Below, piece after piece: positions 24,902 to 35,119 of a stretch of DNA of 64,000 nucleotides. A program made the translations under genes and the position numbers. Source of the DNA: Burkholderia guangdongensis (lineage in GTDB: Bacteria; Pseudomonadota; Gammaproteobacteria; Burkholderiales; Burkholderiaceae); the NCBI RefSeq assembly GCF_013403875.1, contig NZ_JACBNX010000017.1:186001-250000 (forward strand), read 5' to 3'. The notes under the pieces are model-generated. The model did no database searches. It was not told the origin of the DNA and was given only the letters and a program-made list of their open reading frames with translations. Position 1 is the stretch's first letter. Each line of letters begins with the position of its first letter.

Positions 24902-26086
24902 ATGATTTCGATCGAGGACCTGCGGCACATTTCCGATTCGCCGCTTCATGCGTGGCTCGGCGCGCTCGCCGTGTCGCTGATTGTCATGTTCGTGCTCGCG
25001 GGTGTGCACCGGATTGGTGCGCGAATCGTGAAACGGATCGCGAGCCCGTACCCCACCACCAGCATCGTGCTGCGCTACGTCGACAAGCCGTCGCTCGTCG
25101 CGCTCGCGCTGCTCGGGCTCGAATTCGTGTGGCTGCAGGCCGACGACGGCGTGCCGTTCGTGCGCGGCATGCGCACCGCGTCGGCCGTCGGCTCGATCGC
25201 GTCGCTGACCTGGCTGCTCGTGCGGCTCGTCGCCGGGATCGGCGACGCGGTGATCGCCGCGCATCCGATCGATACCGCCGACAACCTGCACGCGCGCGGG
25301 GTCCATACGCAGGCGCGCGTGCTCGCGCGCACCGTGATGGCCGTGATCGTGATCGTCGGCACCGGCGCCGCGCTGATGACGTTTCCGAACGTGCGCCAGA
25401 TCGGCGCGAGCCTGCTCGCGTCGGCGGGCGTCGCGGGCCTCGTCGCCGGCATCGCCGCGCGGCCGGTGCTCGGCAACCTGATCGCGGGCCTGCAGATCGC
25501 GCTCACGCAGCCGATCCGTCTCGACGACGTCGTCGTGATCCAGGGCGAGTGGGGGCGGATCGAGGAAATCACCGGCACGTACGTGTCGGTGCGCCTGTGG
25601 GACCAGCGCCGGTTGATCGTGCCGCTGCAGTGGTTCATCGAGAATCCGTTCGCGAACTGGACGCGCAACAGTTCGCAGATCATCGGCACCGTGTTCCTGT
25701 TCGTCGACTACCGGATGCCGCTCGCGCCGCTGCGCGACGAACTCGCGCGGATCGTCGGCGGCGCGCCCGAATGGGACGGCCGCGTGCAGGTGCTGCAGGT
25801 GACCGACACGACCGAGCGCACGATGCAATTGCGCGTGCTCGTCAGCGCGGCCGATTCGTCGCAGTGCTGGGATCTGCGCTGCCGGGTGCGCGAAGGGCTG
25901 ATCACCTATATTCAGACGAATCATCCGCAGTGCCTGCCGCGCAGCCGCACCGAGCTGTTCCCGCACGAATCGGAAGCCGGCGCGCCGTCGTTCGAGCGTT
26001 CGCCGATGCCGATGCCCGCCGCCAGCAGTGCGGCGAACACCGCGGCGAACACCGCGGCCGATCCGAAGGCCGCGGACGGGCGCTGA
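24902..26086 (+). CDS. MscS-family mechanosensitive ion channel
   Basis: Small-conductance mechanosensitive channel family, 394 aa. Transmembrane helices occur at about 20-40, 60-80, 95-115, 140-165 and the pore helix at about 165-195. The pore segment SAGVAGLVAGIAARPVLGNLIAG is followed by QIALTQPIRLDDVVVIQGEWGRIEEI, given here only as the ends QIALTQPI and GRIEEI, which is the family's beta-domain signature. The C-terminal tail has an NTAANTAA repeat. A TTG at 24893 is in frame but the ATG is preferred. It likely releases solutes on hypo-osmotic shock. Confidence 0.93.
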   Translation: MISIEDLRHISDSPLHAWLGALAVSLIVMFVLAGVHRIGARIVKRIASPYPTTSIVLRYVDKPSLVALALLGLEFVWLQADDGVPFVRGMRTASAVGSIASLTWLLVRLVAGIGDAVIAAHPIDTADNLHARGVHTQARVLARTVMAVIVIVGTGAALMTFPNVRQIGASLLASAGVAGLVAGIAARPVLGNLIAGLQIALTQPIRLDDVVVIQGEWGRIEEITGTYVSVRLWDQRRLIVPLQWFIENPFANWTRNSSQIIGTVFLFVDYRMPLAPLRDELARIVGGAPEWDGRVQVLQVTDTTERTMQLRVLVSAADSSQCWDLRCRVREGLITYIQTNHPQCLPRSRTELFPHESEAGAPSFERSPMPMPAASSAANTAANTAADPKAADGR

Positions 26087-26319
26087 CGCGCGTCCGGGAG
26101 CGGTCGGATCGCATCCGGATTACAGCCGGACCGCAGCCGGAGCGCCGCCGCGAATGTATCCGCGCTGTAACAACGCCGATAAAGTGAAAGCCGGCCGTCA
26201 GCCCGGGCGCGGCCCGGTAAAATGGCGGGTACGCGGGCCGGCGGGGAGCCGGCCGCTTTGCATGGAACCGGCGTAAGCGCGCGAAGCGCGCACGCTTGCC
26301 GGCATCTTGGAGACGAAGG

Positions 26320-27384
26320 ATGAGAATTGCCCAGATCGCGCCGTTGACCGAATCCGTGCCGCCGAAGCTCTACGGCGGCACCGAGCGCGTGGTGCACTAC
26401 ATCACCGAGGCGCTCGTCGACCTCGGCCACGACGTGACGCTGTTCGCGAGCGGCGATTCGCAAACGTCCGCGACGCTCGAGCCGGTGTGGCCGCGCGCGC
26501 TGCGGCTCGATACGTCGATCCGCGACCGGATCGCGCCGCACATGCTGCTGATGGAGACCGTCGCGCGCCGCGCGAAGGATTTCGACGTGCTCCATTTCCA
26601 CATGGACTACTACTCGTTCTCGATCTTCAACCGGCAGGAGACGCCGTACGTGACGACGCTGCACGGCCGCCTCGATCTGCCCGAGCAGCAGCCGGTGTTC
26701 GACACGTTCAACACCGCGCCGGTGATCTCGATCTCGAATGCGCAGCGCGGGCCGCTGCCGCAGGCGAAATGGCTGACGACCGTCTACCACGGGCTGCCCG
26801 AGACGCTGTACACGCCGCAGCCGGTCGAGCCGCGCTATCTGGCGTTCCTTGGCCGGATCTCGCCGGAAAAGCGCGTCGACACCGCGATCCGGATCGCGCA
26901 GCAGTGCGGGATGCCGATCAAGGTCGCCGCGAAGATCGACGCGGCCGACCAGGAATACTTCGAGCGCGAGATCAAGCCGCTGTTCGCGCTGCCGCACGTC
27001 GAGTTCGTCGGCGAGATCGCCGATCACCAGAAGTCCGAATTCCTGTCCGGCGCGCATGCGCTGCTGTTCCCGATCGACTGGCCGGAGCCGTTCGGCCTCG
27101 TGATGATCGAGGCGATGGCATGCGGCACGCCGGTGATCGCGTTCAACCGTGGGTCCGTGCCCGAGGTGCTCGACGAGGGCGTGTCGGGCTTCATCGTCGA
27201 GGACGAGATCAGCGCGGTCGCGGCGGTCAACCGGCTGCACCTGCTGCCGCGCGCGCGCGTGCGGCAGCGCTTCGAGGAGCGCTTCACATCGCGCCGGATG
27301 GCGCAGCAGTACGTCGACGTCTATCAGTCGGTGATCCGCGCGCAGAAGCGCTCGCGCTTCAAGGTGATCGATTCGACGAGCTGA
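26320..27384 (+). CDS. Glycosyltransferase family 4 protein
   Basis: GT-B glycosyltransferase, 354 aa. It begins MRIAQIAPLTESVPPKLYGG, where GGTERV is the N-terminal donor-side glycine loop. The C-terminal domain holds FLGRISPEKRVD and the E-x7-E motif in EPFGLVMIEAMACGTPVIAF. Acceptor and sugar cannot be inferred; no polysaccharide cluster adjoins it. The ATG follows GAAGG. The upstream gap (26087-26319) has GC hairpins and a taaaat box but no convincing -35. A shared terminator follows. Confidence 0.92.
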   Translation: MRIAQIAPLTESVPPKLYGGTERVVHYITEALVDLGHDVTLFASGDSQTSATLEPVWPRALRLDTSIRDRIAPHMLLMETVARRAKDFDVLHFHMDYYSFSIFNRQETPYVTTLHGRLDLPEQQPVFDTFNTAPVISISNAQRGPLPQAKWLTTVYHGLPETLYTPQPVEPRYLAFLGRISPEKRVDTAIRIAQQCGMPIKVAAKIDAADQEYFEREIKPLFALPHVEFVGEIADHQKSEFLSGAHALLFPIDWPEPFGLVMIEAMACGTPVIAFNRGSVPEVLDEGVSGFIVEDEISAVAAVNRLHLLPRARVRQRFEERFTSRRMAQQYVDVYQSVIRAQKRSRFKVIDSTS

Positions 27385-27430
27385 GCCGCGCATCGGCGCG
27401 GCGTACGTGAAATGAACCGCGCCGGCTCAC

Positions 27431-27468
27431 ATAAAAAAACGGCGATGCCCGCGAGGGCATCGCCGTTT
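27431..27468 (-). terminator. Terminator of the SYLF lipoprotein gene, probably bidirectional
   Basis: A perfect 14-bp stem is made of aaacggcgatgccc (27437-27450) and gggcatcgccgttt (27455-27468) around a GCGA tetraloop. On the minus strand it is followed by a run of seven T. It lies 18 bp past the stop of the minus-strand gene and 50 bp past the glycosyltransferase, so it may serve both. Confidence 0.9.
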
Positions 27469-27486
27469 GCGCATGCACGTGGCGCG

Positions 27487-28077
27487 TCAGATGTTCAGGC
27501 GCGTGACCTTCGTACCGCTGACCGACACGTCGCCCATCAGGCCCGCGTTGGTCAGCACGAACACTTCGACCGGCGACGTGGCCGTGTTCGTGTCGACCGC
27601 GCCGTTCGCGCCCATCTTGACGACCGCGACCGATGCGTCGGCGCCAGCGGCCCAGCCGTCGGTGCTGCGGAATTTGTCGAGCGCGTCCTGCGTCATGAAC
27701 AGGAAGATGATCGCCTTTGACTGCGCGCCGGCCTGCAGGCCGACCGACACCGACGACGTGTTGTAGTAGCCGACCGTGCTGCCGCCGACGCGCAGCGCAC
27801 CGTTGCCGGTCTGCCCGCCGACGATGAAGCCCGCCTGGATCACGCTCGGGAACACGAGCACGCCGCGCGATTTCGCGACGAGTTCGCGCGAGCCCGGCAC
27901 GGTCGAGTAGAGGCGCGACATCGTCGCGTTCACGTCCGCGTCGATCGACTGGCGCTTCGACGCGTTCGTCGAAGCGTTGTCGGGCGTGCCCGGGGTCGTC
28001 GTACAGCCGGTGAGCGCCAGGCTGCCGAGCACGATTGCGGTGGCGGCGGCTTTCAACATGAGATTCCGTTTCTGCAT
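27487..28077 (-). CDS. SYLF/YSC84-domain lipoprotein
   Basis: Lipoprotein of 196 aa. The signal sequence ends in the lipobox LTGC (Cys about residue 23). The rest is a SYLF (Ysc84 actin/lipid-binding) domain, with SRLYSTVPGSRELVAKSRGVLVFP, given as its core KSRGVLVFP, and GFIVGGQTGNGALRVGG, GYYNTSSVSVGLQAG and KAIIFLFMTQDAL. Bacterial SYLF proteins are envelope-located; lipid binding is known for eukaryotic members only. The ATG at 28077 is followed by the signal sequence; upstream in-frame sequence to 28131 is Arg/Cys-rich and not coding. Confidence 0.92.
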   Translation of the reverse strand: MQKRNLMLKAAATAIVLGSLALTGCTTTPGTPDNASTNASKRQSIDADVNATMSRLYSTVPGSRELVAKSRGVLVFPSVIQAGFIVGGQTGNGALRVGGSTVGYYNTSSVSVGLQAGAQSKAIIFLFMTQDALDKFRSTDGWAAGADASVAVVKMGANGAVDTNTATSPVEVFVLTNAGLMGDVSVSGTKVTRLNI

Positions 28078-28214
28078 CGTCGTTCTCCATCGGGTATCAG
28101 TCGAAGTGCGCGCCGCGCAGCGGCGGCACACGTCGGCAGTTATAGCACAGAGGATTACAGAAGTTTTTCATCGGGATGCAAAAAAGCGTCAAATCGGCAT
28201 GCCCGGGAAAGCCT

Positions 28215-28655
28215 TCAATGCGGGACGGGCGGCTTGATCGGCGGCCGCCGCAGCGCGCGGCGGATCAGCGCGATCACGATGCCGCAGCCGAACAGGAACG
28301 CCGCCGGCACGACCCAGTAGCCGACGAACGCGTGCCACAGATAACTCGCCAGCGTGCTGCGTCGCACCATGTACTCGTCGCGCGCCGCCTGCTGACGCGG
28401 CGCATTCGCAATGAATACCGCTTCTGGGCAGCCGGCCGCGCGCGCTTCGCTGGCGTCGCCGTGGCATTTCGCGGCATCGCCGGCCGCCTGCTGCGCGTCG
28501 GTGAGATCCCAGGTGGTCAGCGCGAGCTGCAGGTCCGCGCGGTTGTACGCCATCTCCTCGCGGATCTCGCGCACCGCGATGATCGCGACGGGCACCGCCC
28601 AGAACACGACGACGTATAGCCAGCGACGCAACCACCGGTGTTGTCTCCCTGCCAT
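28215..28655 (-). CDS. Two-helix membrane protein of unknown function
   Basis: Hypothetical inner-membrane protein, 146 aa. One hydrophobic helix (about 13-30) and another (about 108-130) enclose a hydrophilic, probably periplasmic loop. The loop has two cysteines, in AAKCHGD and AAGCPEA, that could form a disulfide. The C-terminus is Pro/Arg rich (RRALRRPPIKPP). The ATG at 28655 has a GGAGG site 6-7 nt upstream, favouring it over the ATG at 28667 and the longer frame to 28805. I recognise no family. Confidence 0.7.
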   Translation of the reverse strand: MAGRQHRWLRRWLYVVVFWAVPVAIIAVREIREEMAYNRADLQLALTTWDLTDAQQAAGDAAKCHGDASEARAAGCPEAVFIANAPRQQAARDEYMVRRSTLASYLWHAFVGYWVVPAAFLFGCGIVIALIRRALRRPPIKPPVPH

Positions 28656-28803
28656 CCGTGCCTCCATTTGACGCGCGTGCGCGTCGGTTGGGACGGCGGC
28701 CCGATGGCGCTTCTTGGTCTGATAGGGGGCCGCGTTGCAGCCATCATAGAAGAAAACGTGACGAATTGCCGCGCCGTGCACGGTTTGCGCAGGCGACGCA
28801 AAC

Positions 28804-28840
28804 AAAAATGCCGCGCACTGTCGAAACAGTGCGCGGCATT
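28804..28840 (-). terminator. Terminator of the psiF-like gene
   Basis: A 15-bp perfect stem, aatgccgcgcactgt (28807-28821) with acagtgcgcggcatt (28826-28840), has a CGAA loop. On the minus strand a TTTTTG tail follows. It lies 20 bp after the stop of the PsiF gene. Confidence 0.9.
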
Positions 28841-28860
28841 ATCAGCGGGGAGTGGCCGAA

Positions 28861-29157
28861 TCAGGCGGCCGGCTGGTTGCTCAGGCAACTCTTCATGAAC
28901 GCCTTGCGATCGTCGCCCTTCTTGCCGGTGGCCTGCGTGTTGCAGGCCTTCATCTTGTCCTGCTGCGACATCTTCTTGTCAGCCGCCGGCTTCGCCGACA
29001 GGCAGTCCTTCATGAAGGCCTTGCGATCGTCGCCCTTCTTGCCGGCCGCCTGGGCGTTACAAGCTTTCATCTTGTCCTGCTGGCTGCTCTGCGCGAAAGC
29101 GGGGGAAGCCAGCATGCCGCCGACGAGCAGCGCGGCCACGAGCGATTGGATCTTCAT
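28861..29157 (-). CDS. psiF: PsiF repeat-containing exported protein
   Basis: 98-aa protein with a signal peptide ending in AFAQ (about residue 23). The mature part is two nearly identical PsiF repeats of about 39 residues. Each has QQDKMKACN, then GKKGDDRKAFMK and a CLS cysteine, giving two cysteines per repeat. In E. coli psiF is a phosphate-starvation gene of unknown function. The DNA of the two copies (around 28891 and 29008) is also almost identical over about 78 bp, indicating a recent duplication. The ATG follows aggGAGTG. Confidence 0.92.
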   Translation of the reverse strand: MKIQSLVAALLVGGMLASPAFAQSSQQDKMKACNAQAAGKKGDDRKAFMKDCLSAKPAADKKMSQQDKMKACNTQATGKKGDDRKAFMKSCLSNQPAA

Positions 29158-29353
29158 TTCGACACTCCCTTTGGGTGAGTTTGCGTGATCGCAAATCAAC
29201 ATGAAAACAACAAAACGGCACTTCCTATAACGCGGGCGACGACATGCGCGTTGACGCTCGCGCAGTCCGAAGCATCCCGAAACGATGCTCGCAAACCCGG
29301 ACACCGGCGTCGCCACTACCGGTCGCGGGCCGCGAGCCATTACAATCGCGCGC

Positions 29354-30379
29354 ATGAATTCACCGAACACTTCCTCTGATGCGTCGCCGGCGCTGCCGCG
29401 CATCGCCGTTCTCGCCACCGGCGGCACGATCGCGGGCGCGGCGCCCGACGCGACGAGCACGGCCGGCTATCAGGCCGGCGCGCTCGGCGTGAACTTCCTC
29501 GTCGACGCGGTGCCGGCGCTCGCGTCGATCGCACGCGTCGACGCCGAGCAGCTCGCGAGCATCGACAGCAAGGATCTCGCGCTGCCGCTGTGGAACGCGC
29601 TCGTCGCGCGCATCGACGCGCTCGCGGCCGACGACGCGATCGACGGCATCGTGATCACGCACGGCACCGACACGCTCGAAGAAACCGCGTACGCGCTGCA
29701 TCTGACCGTGAAGCACGACAAGCCGGTCGTGCTGACCGCCGCGATGCGCCCGGCGACCGCGCTGTCGTCCGACGGCCCGCTGAACCTGCTGAACGCGGTG
29801 ACGGTCGCCGCGCATCCGGGCTCGCGCGGGCAGGGCGTGCTCGTCGCGTTCAACAACAAGATCCACTGCGCGCGCGACGTCGTGAAGACGAGCACCTACG
29901 CGGTCGACGCATTCCATTCGCCGGAGCTCGGCGTGCTCGGCTGGGTGCAGGATGGCCGCGTCGAGTTCGCGCGCCGCGCAACGCGACCGCACACGCGCGA
30001 TTCTCAACTGGCGATCGGCAATGCGTGGCCCGCGGTCGAAATCGTCACCAGTTACGCGGGTGTATCGCGCACGGCGGTCGACGCGTTCGTCGCGGCCGGC
30101 GTGCGCGGGCTCGTCGTCGCGGGCACCGGCAACGGCTCGATCCACGCGACGCTGCAGGCCGCGCTCGCCGAAGCGGCGAAGCGGGGCGTGGCGGTCGTGC
30201 GCGCGTCGCGAGTCGGCTCCGGGCACGTGATGAAGAACGGCGCCGCGAACGACGACGCGCTCGGCTTCGTCAGCGCGGGCTCGCTGAACCCGTTCAAGGC
30301 GCGCGTGCTGCTGATGCTCGCGCTCGCGAACGGCGTGACTAGCCGCGACGCGTTGCAGGCGATCTTCGACACGTACTGA
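29354..30379 (+). CDS. L-asparaginase, type II-like but without signal peptide
   Basis: Asparaginase of 341 aa, hydrolysing L-asparagine to aspartate and ammonia. The first catalytic Thr lies in ATGGTIAG (about 24-31). The second, in HGTDTLEETAY with the TDT triad and a nearby Lys in the VKHDKPVV region, is intact. VASGTLNP-type motif appears as SAGSLNPFKARVLL. The sequence resembles periplasmic type II enzymes more than type I. However, the N-terminus MNSPNTSSDASPALPR has no hydrophobic core, so a cytoplasmic location is inferred. It converges on the LysM gene. Confidence 0.93.
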   Translation: MNSPNTSSDASPALPRIAVLATGGTIAGAAPDATSTAGYQAGALGVNFLVDAVPALASIARVDAEQLASIDSKDLALPLWNALVARIDALAADDAIDGIVITHGTDTLEETAYALHLTVKHDKPVVLTAAMRPATALSSDGPLNLLNAVTVAAHPGSRGQGVLVAFNNKIHCARDVVKTSTYAVDAFHSPELGVLGWVQDGRVEFARRATRPHTRDSQLAIGNAWPAVEIVTSYAGVSRTAVDAFVAAGVRGLVVAGTGNGSIHATLQAALAEAAKRGVAVVRASRVGSGHVMKNGAANDDALGFVSAGSLNPFKARVLLMLALANGVTSRDALQAIFDTY

Positions 30380-30400
30380 CGCACGCGCCACGCGCGGAAA

Positions 30401-30431
30401 AAGGAAAAGGCAGCCAGACCGGCTGCCTTCT
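30401..30431. terminator. Bidirectional terminator between asparaginase and LysM genes
   Basis: A 9-bp stem, aaggcagcc (30407-30415) with ggctgcctt (30421-30429), has an AGACC loop. T-rich tails exist in both directions (ttctctt on plus; ttttcctttt on minus). It lies between two convergent genes. Confidence 0.8.
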
Positions 30432-30459
30432 CTTCATGCTCGACGGACGTTGAGACCGG

Positions 30460-30939
30460 TCACGACGCCTGCGGCGGAATCACGAGCTTCTGGCCCGGAT
30501 AGATGCGATCCGGGCTCGACAGCATCGGCTTGTTCGCTTCGAAGATCGCGTTGTACTGATTCGCGTCGCCGTACTGCGCGCTCGCGATCGCGGACAGCGT
30601 GTCGCCGCTCTTTACTTCGTAGAACGTCGCTTCAGCCGATGGGCTGTCGACGGTGAGCGCGTCGTCGTTGACGGCCGTGACGCCCTGCACGTTGCCGGAC
30701 GCGACCTTGACCTTTTCCTTCGTCGCCTGGTCGGCAACGTTGCCCGACAGCGTGACGGTGCGCGAAGCACCGTCGAACGCGACCGTCAGATTCGACGTGT
30801 CGAGGCCTTGCGTGGCGACGTAGTTCTTGATCGCATCGGCCGCGGTCTGATTCGCGCTGGCCGGATCGGTTTCGGCCTGCTTGTCGCTCTCGCCCAGCAG
30901 CTTTTCACCTGCTTCCTTCAAAAAGGAAAGAAGACCCAT
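30460..30939 (-). CDS. BON and LysM domain protein (Kbp/YgaU-like)
   Basis: Protein of 159 aa. It begins MGLLSFLKEAGEKLLG, has a BON domain (about 30-95; LTVAFDGASRTVTLSGNVAD), and ends with a LysM domain (about 105-157; YEVKSGDTLSAIASAQYGD and IYPGQKLVIP). This is the architecture of E. coli Kbp (YgaU), a potassium-binding cytoplasmic protein. No signal peptide is seen, which agrees with Kbp. The upstream ATG region contains gaaggagtg as ribosome-binding site. Confidence 0.94.
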   Translation of the reverse strand: MGLLSFLKEAGEKLLGESDKQAETDPASANQTAADAIKNYVATQGLDTSNLTVAFDGASRTVTLSGNVADQATKEKVKVASGNVQGVTAVNDDALTVDSPSAEATFYEVKSGDTLSAIASAQYGDANQYNAIFEANKPMLSSPDRIYPGQKLVIPPQAS

Positions 30940-31389
30940 CGCTACACTCCTTCAAATGATTGAAATTCAGAGGTGCCGTGAAGTGGCGTGGAAAACGCCG
31001 CGTGAACCCGGCGCTGCCCCGGAAGGTGTGGCGAGAGTGTAGGCGTGCCGCGCGTCATTTGCATGAAAAATCGCGCGCGCGAACGTCAAGAAATGTAATA
31101 CGGGAAGCGGGCTGATGAACGAATCCGACAGACGGACACCCGACGACGACGTCTGACCGACCAAGGCTTCCCCGGCGCCGCCGGGTGCCGCTGCGGACCC
31201 CACCCGCCGCTCCCAGCCCGGAGCGGCGTTTTTCGTCTCGTCGCGCTGCGGGCGCGGCGGGACGTCCCACCGATGTGCGCGGCATGTGCCGCGCGAAGCG
31301 ATCCGGCATCGCGCGCGGATCGCGGAAAGCTGGCGCGCGCCGCCTGTTGCAGTGCGTTGCTGCGTGCGCCGTGTACTGCTACTTGCGCG
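30940..31389. other. 450-bp intergenic region with a plus-strand terminator
   Basis: No protein gene is supported between the LysM gene (start 30939) and glxR (end 31390). Frames on the minus strand here are short and without recognisable motifs. The left part must hold the LysM promoter. A strong plus-strand terminator at 31205-31233 has no matching upstream protein gene, which suggests a small RNA ending there. A tgtaatac box at 31094 could be a -10 but no convincing -35 was found. The right part (31234-31389) shows nothing further. Confidence 0.6.
31205..31233 (+). terminator. Orphan intrinsic terminator, plus strand
   Basis: A perfect 9-bp stem, cgccgctcc (31205-31213) with ggagcggcg (31220-31228), is followed by ttttt (31229-31233). 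The T-run exists only in the plus direction. No plus-strand gene precedes it within the 820 bp back to the asparaginase gene, which has its own terminator. Confidence 0.8.
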
Positions 31390-32292
31390 TCAGGCGTTCT
31401 TCTTGCCGGCGTCCTGGCCGATCTCGAAGTTCGACATGATCTCGAGCGCGCGCACGAGGCCCGAGTGGTCCCATGCCTTGCCGCCGTGCGATGCGCAGAC
31501 ACTGAACAGCTGCTGTGCGCTCGCGGTGTGCGGCAGCGCGAGGCCGAGCTTGCGCGCGCCGTCGAGCGCGAGGTTCAGGTCCTTCTGGTGCAGCTCGATG
31601 CGGAAGCCCGGATCGAACGTGCGCTTCGTCATCCGCTCGCCGTGCACTTCGAGAATGCGCGACGCGGCGAAACCGCCCATCAGCGCGCGGCGCACGCGTT
31701 CCGGATCGGCGCCCGAGCGCGCGGCGAACAGCAGCGCTTCGCCGACCGCTTCGATGTTCAGCGCGACGATGATCTGGTTCGCGACCTTGCAGGTCTGGCC
31801 CGCGCCGTTGTTGCCGACGAGCGTGATGTTCTTGCCCATCAGCTCGAACAGCGACTTCGCGCTGTCGAACGCCTTCTCCGGGCCGCCGACCATGATCGTC
31901 AGCGTCGCTTCGCGCGCGCCGACTTCGCCGCCCGAGACCGGCGCGTCGAGGTAGTCGCAGCCGAGCGCGTTGATCTGCTTCGCGAATTCCTGCGTGTCGA
32001 GCGGCGAGATCGAGCTCATGTCGACCACGAGCTTGCCGGCCGTGAGGCCCTTCGCGACGCCGTCGTCGGCGAACAGCACGTTGCGGACGTCGGGCGTGTC
32101 AGGAACCATCAAGACGATGACGTCGGCGTTCTGCGCGACTTCGGTCGAGTTCGCGACGACCTTGGCTTTCGCGCGCAGATCGTCCGGCACCGGGAACGCG
32201 CCGTTCACGACGAGCTGGTGGTCGCCCTTGAGCAGGTTGCGCGCCATGTGCGAGCCCATGATGCCGAGGCCGATGAAACCGATGGTTGCCAT
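31390..32292 (-). CDS. glxR: 2-hydroxy-3-oxopropionate (tartronate semialdehyde) reductase
   Basis: Beta-hydroxyacid dehydrogenase of 300 aa, converting tartronate semialdehyde to D-glycerate with NAD(P)H. The N-terminal Rossmann motif GFIGLGIMGSHMARNL, the substrate loop DAPVSGGEVGA and the catalytic lysine region GNNGAGQTCKVANQ (Lys near residue 170) are all seen. It is the last gene of the gcl-hyi-glxR operon, with 50 bp to hyi. Gene order and identity fit glyoxylate/allantoin catabolism. Confidence 0.96.
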   Translation of the reverse strand: MATIGFIGLGIMGSHMARNLLKGDHQLVVNGAFPVPDDLRAKAKVVANSTEVAQNADVIVLMVPDTPDVRNVLFADDGVAKGLTAGKLVVDMSSISPLDTQEFAKQINALGCDYLDAPVSGGEVGAREATLTIMVGGPEKAFDSAKSLFELMGKNITLVGNNGAGQTCKVANQIIVALNIEAVGEALLFAARSGADPERVRRALMGGFAASRILEVHGERMTKRTFDPGFRIELHQKDLNLALDGARKLGLALPHTASAQQLFSVCASHGGKAWDHSGLVRALEIMSNFEIGQDAGKKNA

Positions 32293-32342
32293 GTTCTAAG
32301 TCTCCAGAATGGGTGGAATGCGATGTCGGAACGGTGAGGCGC

Positions 32343-33152
32343 TTACGCCGCCGCGCGTGCGGAGCCGGGTGCGCAGCCGGCGACCGTCTGCAGCCAGCCG
32401 AGCCCTTCCGTCGTGGTGGTGCGCGGCTTGTACTCGCAGCCGACGTGGCCAGCGTAGCCGATCCGGTCGAGCAGCGCGAACAGGAACGGGTAGTTGATCT
32501 CGCCCGTGCCCGGCTCGTTGCGGCCCGGATTGTCGGCGAGCTGGATGTGCCCGATCGACGCGAGGTTGCGCTGGATCGTCGCCGCGAGCTCGCCTTCCAT
32601 CCGTTGCATGTGATAGATGTCGTACTGCAGGAACAGGTTGTCCGAGCCGACCGCGCGGATCACGTCGAGCCCTTCGGACGACTTGTTCAGCGCGAAGCCG
32701 GGGATGTCGTACGAATTGCACGGCTCGACGAGCAGGCGGATGCCTTCCTGCTTCAGCGCGTTCGCCGCGAAGCGCAGGTTGTCGACGATCGTGACGAACG
32801 TCGTGTCGCGCGCGACGCTGGTGGACGGAATACCGACGAGACAGTTGACCTGCGGTGCCTTCAGCGCCTTCGCATAGTCGATCGCGCGGCCGACGCCTTC
32901 CTGGAACTCGCCGACGCGGTCGGGCAGGCACGCGATGCCGCGCTCACCCTGTTCCCAGTTGCCGGCGGGCAGGTTGTGCAGCACCAGCTTGAGACGATGC
33001 GTGTCGAGCTGCTCGACGAGTTCCTCTTTCGTGTACGGATAGGGGAACATGAATTCGACGGCGTCGAAGCCCGCGTCGGCGGCCGCCTTGAAGCGGTCGA
33101 GGAACGGCACTTCGTTGAACAGCATGGTCAGGTTGGCTGCGAATTTCGGCAT
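32343..33152 (-). CDS. hyi: Hydroxypyruvate isomerase
   Basis: Hyi (Gip), 269 aa, an AP-endonuclease-2-fold TIM barrel that interconverts hydroxypyruvate and tartronate semialdehyde. The starting MPKFAANLTMLFNEVPFLDRF is reduced here to its start MPKFAANLTML. LLVEPCNSYDIPGF, FLQYDIYHMQRMEG and HIQLADNPGRNEPGTGEIN carry the metal-binding Glu/Asp/His residues. The ATG at 33152 is the family start; an in-frame ATG at 33188 adds 12 charged residues. It lies between gcl and glxR. Confidence 0.96.
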   Translation of the reverse strand: MPKFAANLTMLFNEVPFLDRFKAAADAGFDAVEFMFPYPYTKEELVEQLDTHRLKLVLHNLPAGNWEQGERGIACLPDRVGEFQEGVGRAIDYAKALKAPQVNCLVGIPSTSVARDTTFVTIVDNLRFAANALKQEGIRLLVEPCNSYDIPGFALNKSSEGLDVIRAVGSDNLFLQYDIYHMQRMEGELAATIQRNLASIGHIQLADNPGRNEPGTGEINYPFLFALLDRIGYAGHVGCEYKPRTTTTEGLGWLQTVAGCAPGSARAAA

Positions 33153-33199
33153 GAGTCTGTCTCGTCGGTCGGTCAGTCGGTTGGTCAAAAAAGGAAGCG

Positions 33200-34975
<1,776 letters not shown>

Positions 34976-35016
34976 GAAATGTCTCCTTGAATGGTGGGAT
35001 TCGTACGGTTGAAGAC

Positions 35017-35045
35017 ACTTTAGGGACGCCAGAAAGGTTTGATAA
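35017..35045 (-). promoter_or_regulatory. Candidate promoter of gcl-hyi-glxR
   Basis: On the minus strand TTATCA (35045-35040) and TAAAGT (35022-35017) are separated by 17 bp and match 4 of 6 consensus bases each. A palindrome TTTCGAAA (35065-35072) just upstream is in the place where a LysR-type activator could bind. The evidence is weak. Confidence 0.3.
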
Positions 35046-35119
35046 GATCAGCCCCAGTCGCTTATTTCGAAACTAAAAGTATGGAATGACGGCCTGACAG
35101 GCGTTTGGAGGAAAGGGGG

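Noticed and set aside
26260..26300. GC palindromes before the glycosyltransferase gene as a riboswitch or attenuator
   Set aside because: The pairing is imperfect and there is no T-run or known motif; such GC palindromes are common in this composition.
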